Position numbers and translations under genes: made by a program. The notes under the pieces were generated by a model. The model was not told where the DNA came from and did no database searches. It was given only the letters and a program-made list of their open reading frames with translations. This document shows, in pieces, positions 10,658 through 22,187 of a stretch of DNA of 64,000 bases. The stretch is from Darksidea phi (taxonomy: Eukaryota > Ascomycota > Dothideomycetes > Pleosporales > Lentitheciaceae), in the NCBI GenBank assembly GCA_030770425.1, contig JASJFT010000197.1:19503-83502 (forward strand), given 5' to 3'. The first letter of the stretch is position 1. Each line of letters starts with the position of its first letter.

Positions 10658-12593
10658 ATGTCTCTGCCCAGCGGATTCACACCGGTGCGCGATTTGGTGG
10701 CGGCTGCTGCCTCCTCCCGGCCAGAATTGGCCCCGGTCAGCGTTCTGGGGATGGTGACTCGCCTATCGGTGCCAATTCACCAACTTAATTCTCTTTACAT
10801 CCTAGAGTTCACCGTCCAGGATGACTTCGCAGCTGGGAGTGAATCTAGTCTCCGCTGCAAGGTTATTCGCAATCAGAAGGAGAAACTCCCCAAGATTCAG
10901 GCGGTCGGAGACTTCGTTCTTCTCTTCGCCTTCAAAACGATGGCCGGCTCACCGGCAATGATAGTCACTAACCACAAGTTCAGGTCTCGGGTGATGGTCT
11001 TTCCCCGCGACAAGATCCCGATACCTGAATTAGCGCTTTCAGTCCAGTGCGGCAGTACAAAGTTAGCATACACAACTTGTGAACCTGGCCCATTCCCCAC
11101 TCCCGCGGAGCAGATGGCCATAGTTCGCTTGAAGAAGGCCGCACCTTTCTTTGATTTGCAAAAGCCTCAGCAAGATGCAGACAAGACCGTCCCCACACTA
11201 CCGTCTCGAGCTCTACCATCCGCACCAAAGAAGCAGAAGCTTTGCAACCTCAAGGACATGGACCTTTCTAAGTACTACGACCTTGTCGGCGAAGTCGTTA
11301 AGACCTTCTACCCAGACTACACCACCGTCGACCTTTACGTGACAGACTATACCACCAACAAGGACCTCTTTCTGTACGAGGATACGGACGAGACAAACGA
11401 CTTCAGCTATGGCTCCCAGAAGAAATGGCCGGGACCGTTCGGTCAAATGACAATGGCGATACGACTCTATGAGCCCCACGCTTCGTTCGCGCGGAACAAT
11501 GTCCGTGAAGGCGACATTGTTCACCTACAAAACATCCACACCAAACTATCGCAGGCCGGCAAGCTTGAAGGCGCTATTCATCAAGACCAGAGGTTCCTTG
11601 ACAGGGTCTGCATTCGCAAATGCACTCGTAAGGAGCAGATTGCGGGCCTGACCAAGCACAAGGCAGCCTACGAAAATGAGTATCACCTGCGAAAAATTAG
11701 TGGGCATGCCATTCAGAGTCTACCGAAGAAGCCTTCAGCGAAGGCATCCGCGAAGAGGAAAGATGAGAAGAAGGAGAGGCAGCGGCTACAGAAGGAGCTA
11801 GAGCAACAAGAACTGGAGGAGAAGGCCAAGGAGCTCGATGTCGCTCAGGCAGGTATCAACCCCCACGGTAAGTCAGGCTAGCGTTTCTCTTTGCAACTGT
11901 ACTGACCTCTTTAGTTGTCGCCGGAAACGTCGAGAAGAAACTCTCCAGCGTAGCTGAAATCGTTCACAACCCTCACCGTACGACGAAGACCGAGATAGGC
12001 ACTTTGCACTTACCGTTTGTTAATTGCAAGTACCGTGCCCGTGTTCGAGTTATTGATATGTGGCCTATGAAGCTCTGGGATTTCGCGCGCAGCCGGAGTG
12101 ACCCAAAGTATGGCGATCCAGGTCTCTCAGCCGAGGACAGAGAGCTCTACAGGGATGTGTTCAAGTGGAACTTTGTTCTGTTCGTGGAGGATGCGGACGC
12201 TCCGGCTGGCAAGACACCTGACAGGCTTGCGCTCAACTTTGGCGACATGCAGGGCCAGTATCTTCTCAAGATGGACGCATGCAAGTGAGTAAGCTCGGCG
12301 GAGGACCCCACTTGTGCTAACGTATCTACAGCCTTCGACAGAGCCCAGAGAAACGCAAGCAGCTAGAACAGAAGATGTTCATTCTTTGGGGAAACTTGCG
12401 CGAGAGGAAGATTGCGCTACTCCAAGAAGGTATCCATCTGCCTCTCCCTACGGGCGATACGCGACTGCGATTGCAGAATAAGCCCTTCGATTGCTGCATC
12501 GAAGAGTTTGGCGTGCCGGTCGGCGAGAACCCGGGAGATCCTAAGAGCTGGATGCGTATCCACAGCCTGTTCAACACTACAATTATGGATTGA
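10658..12593 (+). CDS. POT1: Protection of telomeres protein 1 (Pot1)
   Basis: A 613-residue telomeric single-strand DNA-binding protein. Exons: 10658-11867, 11915-12284, 12332-12593; splices restore NPH-VVAGN and DAC-NLRQ. The N-terminal OB fold (about residues 8-150) includes VLGMVTRLSVPI and LYILEFTVQDD. A second OB fold (about 200-350) includes YYDLVGEVVKTFY and VDLYVTDYT. A Lys/Glu-rich coil follows (about 365-400), then a conserved C-terminal region with LPFVNCKYRARVRVIDMWP and MFILWGNLRERK. The architecture matches fungal Pot1 proteins. By family knowledge it caps the 3' telomeric overhang and regulates telomerase within shelterin. The gene is interstitial here, with no telomeric repeat nearby. 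Confidence 0.9.
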
Positions 12594-13413
12594 GAGTCGT
12601 CGGCTATCTCCTTCAGCAAAAAGGTAGCCTGTAAACGCTTGGGTTCTTTGCCGGGGGATGGCATGGCGAATGAGTTTTAATGTGGGGTTCGTTGTATACT
12701 GTGCAAAAGAGAGCCAAGTCACCCTCAGCCTCCACTGCAGAACGGCAGTACTGGGCCATGAGGTGAAGATATGGACTGTCTTTGGCAGATTTTATTTGGA
12801 AGTTTTGGTGATCCTAATAGGTGCATTATAGGCGCAGGCGGATTTCCTTTCCGATATTCTTGATACCCCAGGAGCATATCGCCCCTAATTTCGGTTTTCT
12901 TTACTGTCATCTTGTACAACAACTGAAGGTTTGTGACCAATCAGACCCAGCGTCTTCCCAAAATGGAAATACTACCCCCAACGAATCCATCGCGCATGTG
13001 CATAGGCGAACCTCAGATTTCCCCCACAATGGAGAACTGCCGTCAGCTGTAACCTCGGTTTGACCGTGCGCTCCTACCCTGAATGGAAGTCGAGGAGATT
13101 TGCGAGTTGAGGTGCGGTATTGCGTGATCAGGCGCCATTGTCCCAGCGTGTCACTCCATGTACTACGGTCTTTCATAATGCCAGCTTGCACTTTGTACCT
13201 CAAGTAACATCCCTTCCTTCACATTCAACAACTGCATTCGAGGCGAAAGGACGCACAATAGACGGGGCTTGCAAGTCGTTGTCAGCCAGCGACGCGTTTC
13301 GCTTGAACGGTACTACTCACTGGAATACTTCTTCGAGACATTCAGCGACCTCAAGGAATATCCCGGAGCCTTGCGATCTTGTTAGGTCTTAGAAGCTAGA
13401 CTGGAAAGACGCC
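12594..13413. other. Intergenic, no gene seen
   Basis: This 820-bp gap holds the POT1 3' flank and the promoter of the UPF0643 gene. Overlapping short frames on both strands (for example minus strand 12907-13203 and plus strand 13120-13392) have no recognisable motif. Confidence 0.4.
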
Positions 13414-14267
13414 ATGGTTCCAGGAACTAATCTCCCTATCCCCGAGGGCGAGATCGAGGAAGCGGACAACATCATACTACCACAGAAGAACATGCAAAAT
13501 CCGTCGAACTCCACTTGCAAGGAAAAGGTCGTCCTGCATCCGTCCCTAGTGACCAAGGACTTCGACAAGCTACGTTTTGAAGCTGCAGCATCCCGTCAAT
13601 TAGACGTTTGCGAGTCAAAGGACGCGACCGTCGAAGTTGACACTCCATCTCCGACGCTTACGCGCCTCTCTACATTCCTCATCTCGTCGCCGTACAATGA
13701 GCCGGACCATTACCTTGATCTGACAGACCTCGAAACACCAAACAGCCTGTTCGCCAAAGCACTCACAGCACTCAAGCCTCTCAGATCAGACTACGCTACC
13801 GCACCCTACACCGAGGCCCTAAACTTCTCTGCAGTTCTCTCTCTGATTCAGACTTTGGCAGCAGCCGAATCCTTCAAATGGCGCGGAACCAGCTTCTATG
13901 TCGTCATTTTCCGGTCCAAACTCAAAACTGACATCGACAACGACTTGTTGTACAAGCTAGACTTTGAAAGCCACCGTGAGGCATGCGAGTCTGGGGGCTT
14001 GCTGAAGTACTGGTTTGGTAAGCCCGATGGCGAGCGCCAAAATATGGCGACTTGTAAGTGAATCATGTCGAGTGTTTTGAGCCTGGGCTAATAGCAATAG
14101 GCTTCTGGCGCTCACGTGAAGAGGCGCACAAGGGTGGAATGGGTCCATGGCATGCGAAGGCAAGAGCTGCAGGTAGAAGACTGTACGAGCACATTCACTT
14201 CTCTACGCATCGGTTTACGGTTCTTGATGGGGCGGAAGAGTTCACATTTGAGGACTGGGAGAGCTAG
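13414..14267 (+). CDS. UPF0643 family protein, function unknown
   Basis: A 268-residue protein of the fungal UPF0643 family. Exons 13414-14053 and 14101-14267; the splice joins ATC-FWRSREEA. Family signatures are clear: HYLDLTDLETPNSLFAKALT, LKPLRSDYATAPYTEALNF, FYVVIFRSKLK, GGLLKYWFG and GPWHAKARAAGRRLYEHI. The first 100 or so residues are poorly ordered (Pro/Ser/Glu-rich) and precede the conserved block. No signal peptide or membrane segment is visible, so a cytosolic protein is likely. The conserved FWRSREEA...GPWHAKA segment is reminiscent of an alpha/beta-barrel monooxygenase-like or GNAT-like fold, but that is speculation. Confidence 0.85.
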
Positions 14268-15676
14268 GGAAGTTGTGGTGACGTGATGGCGGGCTGGTGT
14301 GATACAATGTATCTTCAAGAATATTAGAGACTATGGTCGTGAACTGGCGTTGATCAAGTCAATTCGATGTCTTAATACATCAGCTTAATTACGGGAGTCT
14401 CAAAAGTTTCAGCATTCAGATAGAAAAGCAAGTTTACTACATGTGTGACTTAGATGGTACACAATGTTGCATCCTAAAAGCGTGGGTGGTCTGAAATTTC
14501 CTTGCAATGAGGCTGAACTTGATGCTTGCTTGTATGTGGATGTCTACATTCGCCCATCAATGGCAGCCAAGCAGGGTGGAAGAAACGTCATGTAACGCTT
14601 TTCTTTCTTCGCAGATGGCTTGTCAAGCAATTATCATTTGATCCATGACCATCTAGAATCTATCAGTCTCTCCCACCCATCTCCTCTTAGGCCTGATAGT
14701 ACGTCTATGGCAGTGTGTTGCTAGAGGTGGAGCACTGCATTCTAGATTTCTCTGCTTCGCATTTCCTTCCCCCTGCCTTACAAATAGAATGCGGGGAGTA
14801 CCACTAGGTCGGCCCGAAAGATAAGTCTGAAGGCACGACGACATGAAAGTGAGCAATGAGCTCGAACATATATTGGCCTCAAGGTAAATGAGAAAATACG
14901 GTGGAGAGCATCTCCGATGACTGCAATAGAGGTGTGCAGTAGATGAAAACATTTGATAGTCAATATTGATGCAGGCGTTGGCATTCGCAAATGAACGCCA
15001 GCACCGCATGGCTTCCTTCGCATCATCTCAAACTTCATCAGACTCACCCACCATCGTAACCAAATGCACCAAACCAGTCTCGCCCTCACATAACAGCAAA
15101 GCTTACTGAATACTTACCTCATTATATTTATACCTAAGTCGACAAGCTGTCAGCTACTTGCACACATTGTAGCAGGACTACTATAATGGGTATATATTTT
15201 ATAAACAGAGATAGGTTGTTGTACTGTGGGCGGAAGTGTGCGCAGAATTTTAGTGGTGCTGCCTCTTCGTTACCACTGTTGGGGCTCTCAACCGCCTGTT
15301 AATGTTCAAAATATCACCTCGTCGGTCGTGAACATCCCTCACGATTGACAGTGCCGTGTACAGCTCTACAGCTCTATTACCGTGTATAAGGTGTGGATAT
15401 AGCACCTCTACTGCCTACAAATTCCTACTTTGTTTCGTGCGGACCTTACAAAAGTAACTCCCTCCATAAAAATCCAAACAGATCATACGAGGCATTATGC
15501 TCTATGCCTCAAGCGGGGCTATGTATGCATCGTAAGGTTTGTAAAAGGTCATTCCAACGGGAGACCAATCATGAACAAGAAGATAAAGCTCCCTCCAATA
15601 TCTACAGCGAATAAAAACTCTCGATACAATACCCCATGCTTCAAGATCACACATGAAGAAATTAACCTTTTCCACC
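14268..15676. other. Intergenic, no gene seen
   Basis: A 1.4-kb gap between a rightward and a leftward gene (both 3' ends face it). Two overlapping minus-strand frames around 14653-15089 are rich in Cys, Arg and Leu without any domain signature and are not called. A segment at 15432-15490 resembles a segment at 21857-21915 (listed separately). Confidence 0.4.
15432..15490 (+). repeat. Copy 1 of a dispersed ~60-bp similarity
   Basis: This stretch begins GTTTCGTGCGGACCTTACAA and aligns with 21857-21915, which begins GTTTCGTGCGGACTTTACAA. Both continue through a less conserved middle to AAAATCCAAAC. In one reading frame both encode FRAD(L/F)TK...(I/M)KIQT, so it could be a coding fossil or a shared non-coding element. 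Confidence 0.45.
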
Positions 15677-17580
15677 TCAAAAGATTTTACCGATTGCTCC
15701 GAGAAGGCCCCTCTTTTTCCTGCGGGGCGCAGTAACAAGCTCGCTCTTGCCCAACAAGTCAGATACACACTGAATATTTGTGGGCTGCTTGACGCTGCGG
15801 GAAGAGTAGCTCCACCTGCCCTCAGCAGTCTTAGTCATGGCAAGGGTAGTGGCACCGTTGTTGAGGAGGAGAGACATCTTCTTGTTGTCACCGTTGACAA
15901 CGTTAGATGAGCATGTCACACCGATAGTTCCGGACTGGCTGGAGATCCAGGAGTATGTGTTGACGGTGACAACATCAAGAGCCGTGGGGCTGACCTTGAC
16001 GGTGACATTGGCCTTGCTGGTCTTGGTGGAATCAGACTTGAGGCTAACGGTGACCTCGAAGACAAAGGAAGTCTCAGCTGTGACCTTGGGCGCGTTGAAG
16101 GTAGCAGTCGCGGCCGCAGCGTTTACCAGACTGACTGTAGGGGACGCGGGAGAAGTCTTGTTCCAAGCGTAAACGAGATCGCTGTTAGCGATGTTCGTGT
16201 TGTTGTTCGATGCCTTCAGAAGAATAGCGGCGCCACCACGTTGTGTGGCAGCGATGGGAGCGGCAAAAGCAACTGGTGATGCGGTCGGGTCGACTGGGCC
16301 ACTGCAAGTCTTTGAGGGCGCTGGCGGGTCGGCACCAGGGAAGGGCGATAGGGGGCCGTATCGCTGGTCGTCAAGATAATCTCCTTGCACGAGGCCACGG
16401 ATGTCCTGGAAGCGGAATGGAGGCGGCTCTGTGCCGGGAACATCGACTTCGGGCTGAATCCACTCGGTTACAGGGATGACGTACTGCCCAGCTTTGATAC
16501 CATCCTTGGTTTCGATGACTGGGTTGTTGGCTGTGACCATGTACTCGCGAGTGTACGGCGTCTGGACGTTGGTGATTCGGGCTTCCCATTTGCAACGGTC
16601 ATCACCACGCTTGGGCGTAGCACTGCCAATTTGCCGTAAAACTTCTTCCCCTGTGCATGGGTCGACATCAATGGCGGAGATGGTGACCGAAGCGCCGCTG
16701 CAGCTGGAGAGAAAGCCAATAAATCTAGAGTCCGCAACTTCGACGTTGGCGGCAGAGTCGCTGACACCGACGATGGCCTCCTCTACGAAGATGTAGTTAG
16801 GGACGGTGTCGGAAGCCGAGGTCGTCACCTGTACGTTGGTGGCCGCCATCTCATAGACTTGAATCTCGCCACCACTCTTGACACCGGTGTAAGTCATGAA
16901 GTCGCCTACGCGGATAGGTACCATTGCCAATGGGTCAGGGGCCGCGAAGTTTGTTGCACCAGTAGGCCGATTCGATGCTGGGCACTTGGGATCGTCGTCC
17001 GAACGTGGTAGACACATAGGAAATCCAGAGAACGCGGTGATGCTAGGGTTTTCATCGTCGACCGGGAAGAAGGGAGCATTATTTGAAGGTTTCCCGAACA
17101 CTCCGTTAGGGTCGCTGAGGCGTAGCGTTGGGCCACCACGAATCTTCATGGTGTCGGTAGTGAGGGACTCGATATATCCAGTGCCAACCCTCAAACTGAG
17201 TCCAGGAGACATGATAATTTGTCCAGCCCTTGCTTCACCATTGACGACGTTGCCGAAGACTGTGACCTCATAGCCATCTGATCCCGACCCGCAAAGCTTG
17301 GAGAATGGAGCCCACACTACTGGGAACTGGACGAGGAGGTTCTTTGGAGCTTTGATGGTCCATCCGTCAACAATGATGGATCCTCCAGCATTGTAGTCAC
17401 CACCGGCGTCCACTGAACATCTACCAGTATGTTAGCGATGTTTAATACATGTGTCTTAAAGCAAGCATACCCATCAAGTGTACCAGTAACTGTAAGTGGG
17501 ATGATGTTCGGAATGGGAGTTCCAGCAAAACCAAGTGTGGCTAGCGAGAGAAGCGACGTGATCTGTAGAAGACGAGCCAT
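15677..17580 (-). CDS. Secreted protein with Ig/PKD-like segment and basic C-terminal site
   Basis: A 617-residue predicted secreted protein. Exons 17580-17471 and 17420-15677; the splice gives TLDG-CSVDAGGDY. The N terminus MARLLQITSLLSLATLGFAG is a classic signal peptide. The mature region is Gly/Thr/Val-rich with paired cysteines. Around residues 420-520 a beta-rich segment (LVYAWNKTSPASPTVSLV, TATFNAPKVTAETSFVFEVTV, KANVTVKVSP) resembles PKD/REJ-type Ig folds, and several N-x-S/T sites are present. The C terminus reads APRRKKRGLLGAIGKIF: a Kex2-like basic site followed by a ten-residue amphipathic tail. I recognise no enzyme motif. It is probably an extracellular or wall protein; this is inference. 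Confidence 0.8.
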
Positions 17581-19727
17581 TGCGAATGAGCGAGTGCAAT
17601 GTTGAGATGAGTGCGTACTGAATACGAAGAGGGTGAAGGAGCGAAGATTATATATACGTTTCTCAGGCTACAGCCTAGGCACTCTCTACGGGACTCTCTA
17701 CGCTCGCGCACTTCGGCTATACGAAGCAGCTGGGGTAAATCCGACTACTTACCGAACCTAGAAGCACCTATTTCAAGTTGGAGCTTTCATAGCCGATCAT
17801 CGCTCTGGCCTGGAGTTTAGGTCCAGCATGCAGGGGCTCAAGCCATCAATACTCTCAAAAGCTTAGCGATCGCTTGACAAGTTGGTCACCCCAGAAAGAG
17901 GTATACCCAGCGGCGACGCCTAATTGAATAGTGCTAGGGAACAGCTTAGCATTGATGCGACGCTAGGATAAGCTTCCTTCGAGGAGGTCTTGACCGACTC
18001 GGCCTCTGAGCATTGGTGGAAATAGTTCCAGATTGCTGGAATACCAGCAGCTGCCTGGTCCTAGGAAGCGGCTGAAGGGGCTAAGAAAATTGATATATTC
18101 TGGTCCAATCTATGATGACAACTTGATCAGCTTTTACGAGAAAGCCATGAGTAGAGCTCTACTGAAATGTGGATATTATCAGCAAAGTTTTGATCTTTTT
18201 CAAACAGGGAGTGCAGCCTCTCCAAGATCTCCGGTCTGGAGAGAAAAGCGTGAATAGTGCCGGCTCCGCCGAAGGAGCGAAATAACGGCAGCATCGAAAA
18301 CGCTGTCCATGTGCACTGACGGGCGGGATAGCTTCCGCACCCACGTCCGCACCTACATCCGCACCTACGCAATGAGGAAATACAGATGCAGGGAAGCTAT
18401 TTTTACCATTGTAGGGGTCTCTAGGTCCCGAGCATTGACCGCGGACAATAATGGCTGGAGAGTCACGAGGAGACTTCAAACTGCGCCAACCGAAGGAAAG
18501 GCGTGGGCGTATGGGATTGGCAGAATCAAGCGGAGTCGACGTGTTGCGGAGGTCCTAGAGCCGCTTCAGCTGAGTGGCTTTTCGAAGCTGCTTGGCGGAG
18601 CCACACTAAGTCGTGACTTTGGCAACGCTGCTTCTGTATCACTTGTTGATTCTGCACGCGAGAATTAAACGCTCGCACGAAAGAGTAATGTGCTGCAAGG
18701 CACATTATGGACTGGCCGATGATTCGTAGTATTGCCAGTGTGGGTAAGAAGTGAGAAGCAGAAGTCCTAGTTGGGAGCTGCCAAGGGCGGCACGCGTTAG
18801 TGCAGTACGGACTTCACGCCTCCGCCCCTTGAACACGAGCAACGAGGGAACTCCATGGTCTGCCCCTGCATTGTATGCATGTCTGTCTCACTTTTGCGTA
18901 CATTTCTAACTAGCAAAGGGACTTGTCTGGCGCATAAGCGATGAGCGGGCTCGCAAAATTGTTTCCATTCCGCACTTGCAGAAACCCTTCACTCCGCACT
19001 CACAGGAAGCCACAAGGATCGTATAGATATGCTTCATTTTCTGAGAATAGCGACGGGAATATTTCGGTACATGACTTTGATGTGGCAAGCATCTACACAC
19101 TACAACCTGGTATAGTGGATGGAGGTCCCAATCAGGTCAGCCGAGGACATATTACCAGTCTACACATACATGCAATATGAATGGTCTGTTCCCGCCTAGA
19201 GGAGGACTGTGAGGCTCTCGATTTGATAGATGCAAACTATGACAGCCCTTTGACACTGCGTGGTTGTCTAGCAAGTTCAACATGTCAACTTTACAACTCT
19301 AGTCCTGTCCGCGATAACCTCACCGCTTGCGGCTAGCATTTATTAGGCAGGCATGTCTAGCAAATATTACGACGCTGCATGAGCGGACCGCGGCGGTAGG
19401 ATTCCGCTGCTCATTTCTTCGCAAGTACTGAGCTAATCTGCTTTGTGTTGCCCAGAATACCATTGTAGAAGGTCCCAGAGTCGACCTGCGCGGGTCTTGA
19501 CTAGCAGCAGCAGTAGTCTCCGTAAAACCGCCTTTTCTCCAGGCTGTCGGTATTGAAGTGGAGTAAGAATTGACTCAATGAGTCTGCTTCGAGTGCTGTG
19601 TATGAATCGCGAAACACTCCAAGCTTCGTCGATGTGATGTAACTACGACGGCGTTGGTTTCCATTAACTTTGTGTCTCACGGACATCCCTTCAGCCAGGG
19701 TACTTAGAAGTAGTGCTCCTAGTGCTA
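17581..19727. other. Intergenic, no gene seen
   Basis: A 2.1-kb gap. The left end is the promoter of the leftward secreted-protein gene and the right end the 3' flank of the Zn2Cys6 gene. Near 18340-18370 a short tandem repeats the unit CCGCACCTAC. Scattered frames (for example 18309-18668) look non-coding. Confidence 0.4.
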
Positions 19728-21286
19728 CTATGCTGCGAAAGCATAACTGCCAAGGAGTCGGTACACCTCCCAAGGCCCGGCTCTTGCGCCTCTTTTCGCC
19801 TTCCGCAATATTTCCACCACACTCTTCGCTTCCTTGATGCCAAAATGCTCGGCAATGCACTCCAACTGTCCTATTATCCATGTGCGAACCATGTCGGGAC
19901 ACGCACGAGACCAGTACGCGGCGTATAGTGGGAATATCAGAACGTACGCGTCGAGGAAATGCGATATTGTATGGCTGTGCATCGAACCAGCATATGTGAC
20001 GGAACCATACGGTAACTTGTGTTGAGCCGCACCTTCGCAGTACGTCATTTGAGGAACAGAGGCGCATACTTCTTGGATCAGAAGCGCGACCGCGGCTGAC
20101 GTGCGCTCCGAGTCGAGACGAGAGTCTAGGCCGTCAAATGCGGACAAGAACTCTAGTATCTCTTCGCAAAGGAGGATCCGAATGACTCTTAAAGCGTTCC
20201 ACCTCTGCGTGATCAAACGAGTACTATAGACATCGTAGAAGTCGTCTAGCACTCCGCCTCCCGTTTCCTTCGAAGATACGTGTCTCCTCTCATACGACCA
20301 AACAGGCGGTGCCTCAAGAGATACCTGTTCGAGCTGCTTGTCAAGCTCTATGCATCTTTCAACTCGTTCTCGTAGCGTAAACACACCTTTTCCAGCGCCT
20401 GATGCAAGGTCAGTGACCTCTAGGACTAGTCCTGATGACTTCCATTTCGGATCCATGGTGTTTGTGTATTGTGCTATGTGCTCTCTAATTTCACGTAGCT
20501 CACAAGTAACAGGATCACCCTGACTGAGGTAAGAGATGGTCGCATTCAACGACAGCCTTTCCAGGACTCTCAACCCCGCAATATCGGTAAAGCGATCTAA
20601 TCCTTTCAGCTTGACCAAAGCGAGCGCACCATCCACGTGAGCGCGCCTTGCTTCTTCACTCCCACTAGCTGGAGCTATGATCTTCTCAAAAAGGTCCAGA
20701 AGTAGAGCTGTCTCAAGTGTAGTCGACTCGTGGGCCGTTCTAGGGCACTGCAGCGCCGAGTTGATTCTTCTAAGGGCGGAGACATACTTTTGGCATCCAA
20801 GGTGCTGAGCCGACAGCGAGTTGACCTGATGTGAAAGGAAGGCGAGACTAACCGCATCAATGCTCAAAGTGAGATACTCTGGTGCGGTGCTCGAGTTGAA
20901 ATAGGGGTATAGAAAGTCCCAGACCCGGCAGAAGTCCGCGATGTAATATCCGAAGAAGAGTTCTCTAGCCTGGACTAAGAGATTTAAAGGTAGATTCACT
21001 AATCCAAAAGATATTTCGGGACGCTTGGAAGCGGTACTGGCTTTCTTGGAGGTAGTTTTTGAGTGGACGGCTTGTGTCTCGTCATTAATGCGCAAATTAT
21101 CTGTGTCGCGGTACCCAAAGCATCGGGCGTCGGCGCGGAGACAGCAACCACATGATGGACTTTTCAGATCACACTGATTTAAGTTAGCAACATCCGTCTT
21201 AGGATATTGGATGCGGTGCGCCATACGCGTAGCCTCCTCTTCCGGCATCTGTGGCAGGCCTTCGACGGCTTGCCGCGGAACACCAT
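19728..21286 (-). CDS. Zn(II)2Cys6 transcription factor
   Basis: A 501-residue fungal regulator. Exon 1 (21286-21227, 60 nt) encodes the first half of the zinc cluster and exon 2 (21173-19728) the rest; the intron carries a clear TGCTAAC branch site. Together they form C11-x2-C14-x6-C21-x6-C28-x2-C31-x6-C38 with the basic stretch RKRRLR, a complete DNA-binding cluster. The remainder is a helical middle homology domain of the fungal-specific type (ARELFFGYYIADFCRVWDFL, TTLETALLLDLFEKI, RRAHVDGALALVKLKG, ending in WEVYRLLGSYAFAA). It is divergent from a short-chain dehydrogenase gene 902 bp away, which may be a target; the repeats in between support regulated promoters but do not prove it. Confidence 0.9.
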
Positions 21287-21445
21287 GGCTTATACCCGCC
21301 TCATGCACGAGAGCGCTGTATCAGATTGCAGGGGTGTAGATGGATAGAGAGACGTGTTCTGGATACCTATGTATCTGAAGGTTGGAAGGGTGAGGCGAGG
21401 CAACCTCAGAGGTCAGCTAAACAAGTGGACGCGCTAACCTGATAG

Positions 21446-21597
21446 GGATACCATTTCGACGTGCATGGATTACAAATGACGCCCTGTATCTCTATCCCTC
21501 ATAACACAAACATCAGCTGGGACCACTGTCAGAAACATGGAGATAAGTAGAACTGATGGTTGCACTAACCTATTTAGGATACCATTTCGACGTGCAT
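21446..21597. repeat. 21-bp perfect direct repeat, two copies 131 bp apart
   Basis: GGATACCATTTCGACGTGCA(T) occurs at 21446-21466 and again at 21577-21597. Each copy is preceded, after a six-base gap, by CTAACCT. The pair lies between the divergent Zn2Cys6 regulator and the dehydrogenase. It could be a pair of regulator-binding sites or the scar of a local duplication. Confidence 0.75.
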
Positions 21598-21619
21598 AAA
21601 ATACAGCCTGGCTTCTGCC

Positions 21620-21838
21620 ACGAAGGAGCTCGTATTTTCTGAAATCAAGCGTTACAACAAATATCCTTGCACTTCAACCCAACACGCGATAAAGATTAAG
21701 TTACAAACATAATATATGATGTTATATTATACTTGGAGAAGTTATACATAGAGTTTTATAAAACTATTGTAATATGGCTAGAGAAGTAGGTGTAATAAGG
21801 TTTAGTACTGACATAACTCAAAAAACGAGCTCCTTCGT
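21620..21838. mobile_element. Short AT-rich element with inverted ends (MITE-like)
   Basis: ACGAAGGAGCTCGTATTTT at 21620-21638 is the reverse complement, with one mismatch, of AAAAACGAGCTCCTTCGT at 21821-21838. The 180-bp interior is strongly AT-rich around 21690-21780 and non-coding. Size, inverted ends and AT-rich core suit a miniature inverted-repeat element. No target-site duplication is obvious. The tips are unrelated to the larger foldback at 4071-4445. Confidence 0.5.
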
Positions 21839-21856
21839 ATACCCGAACGAATCTCC

Positions 21857-21915
21857 GTTTCGTGCGGACTTTACAAAAGAGTCTTCCACTATGAAAATCC
21901 AAACCAATACCCGGA
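21857..21915 (+). repeat. Copy 2 of a dispersed ~60-bp similarity
   Basis: Aligns with 15432-15490: an identical start through TTTCGTGCGGAC, then TTACAAAAG, a diverged middle and AAAATCCAAAC. It sits in the upstream region of the short-chain dehydrogenase gene, about 270 bp before its ATG. Confidence 0.45.
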
Positions 21916-22187
21916 CGAATTCATGACAAAAACCATCGGAGTTAATTCTATTTCTCCAAACCGCTTTCTCAAACCTGATCATGTTACCATATACGGCATG
22001 CGTTACGTGCATATCATATGATCCTCTATGACTGACGGACCAATTCGCAACCTTCGGCAAAACGTATAAGTACAGCTAAATCCTTGTGAGATATTTCTAA
22101 TTCACTTCATCCACAACGCTCGACTTCATATCCCAAACTTAAGCTCGATTTCACTTCACTTCCTTAAAACGATACAGTGAAAAAACC

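Noticed and set aside
14653..15089. Two overlapping minus-strand frames in the UPF0643/secreted-protein gap
   Set aside because: Unusual composition (many Cys, Arg, Leu), no motif, and the frames exclude each other.
19501..20067. 188-codon minus-strand frame overlapping the 3' part of the Zn2Cys6 gene
   Set aside because: Same strand, different frame; Cys/Arg-rich with no domain, while the overlapping frame carries the regulator's conserved helices.
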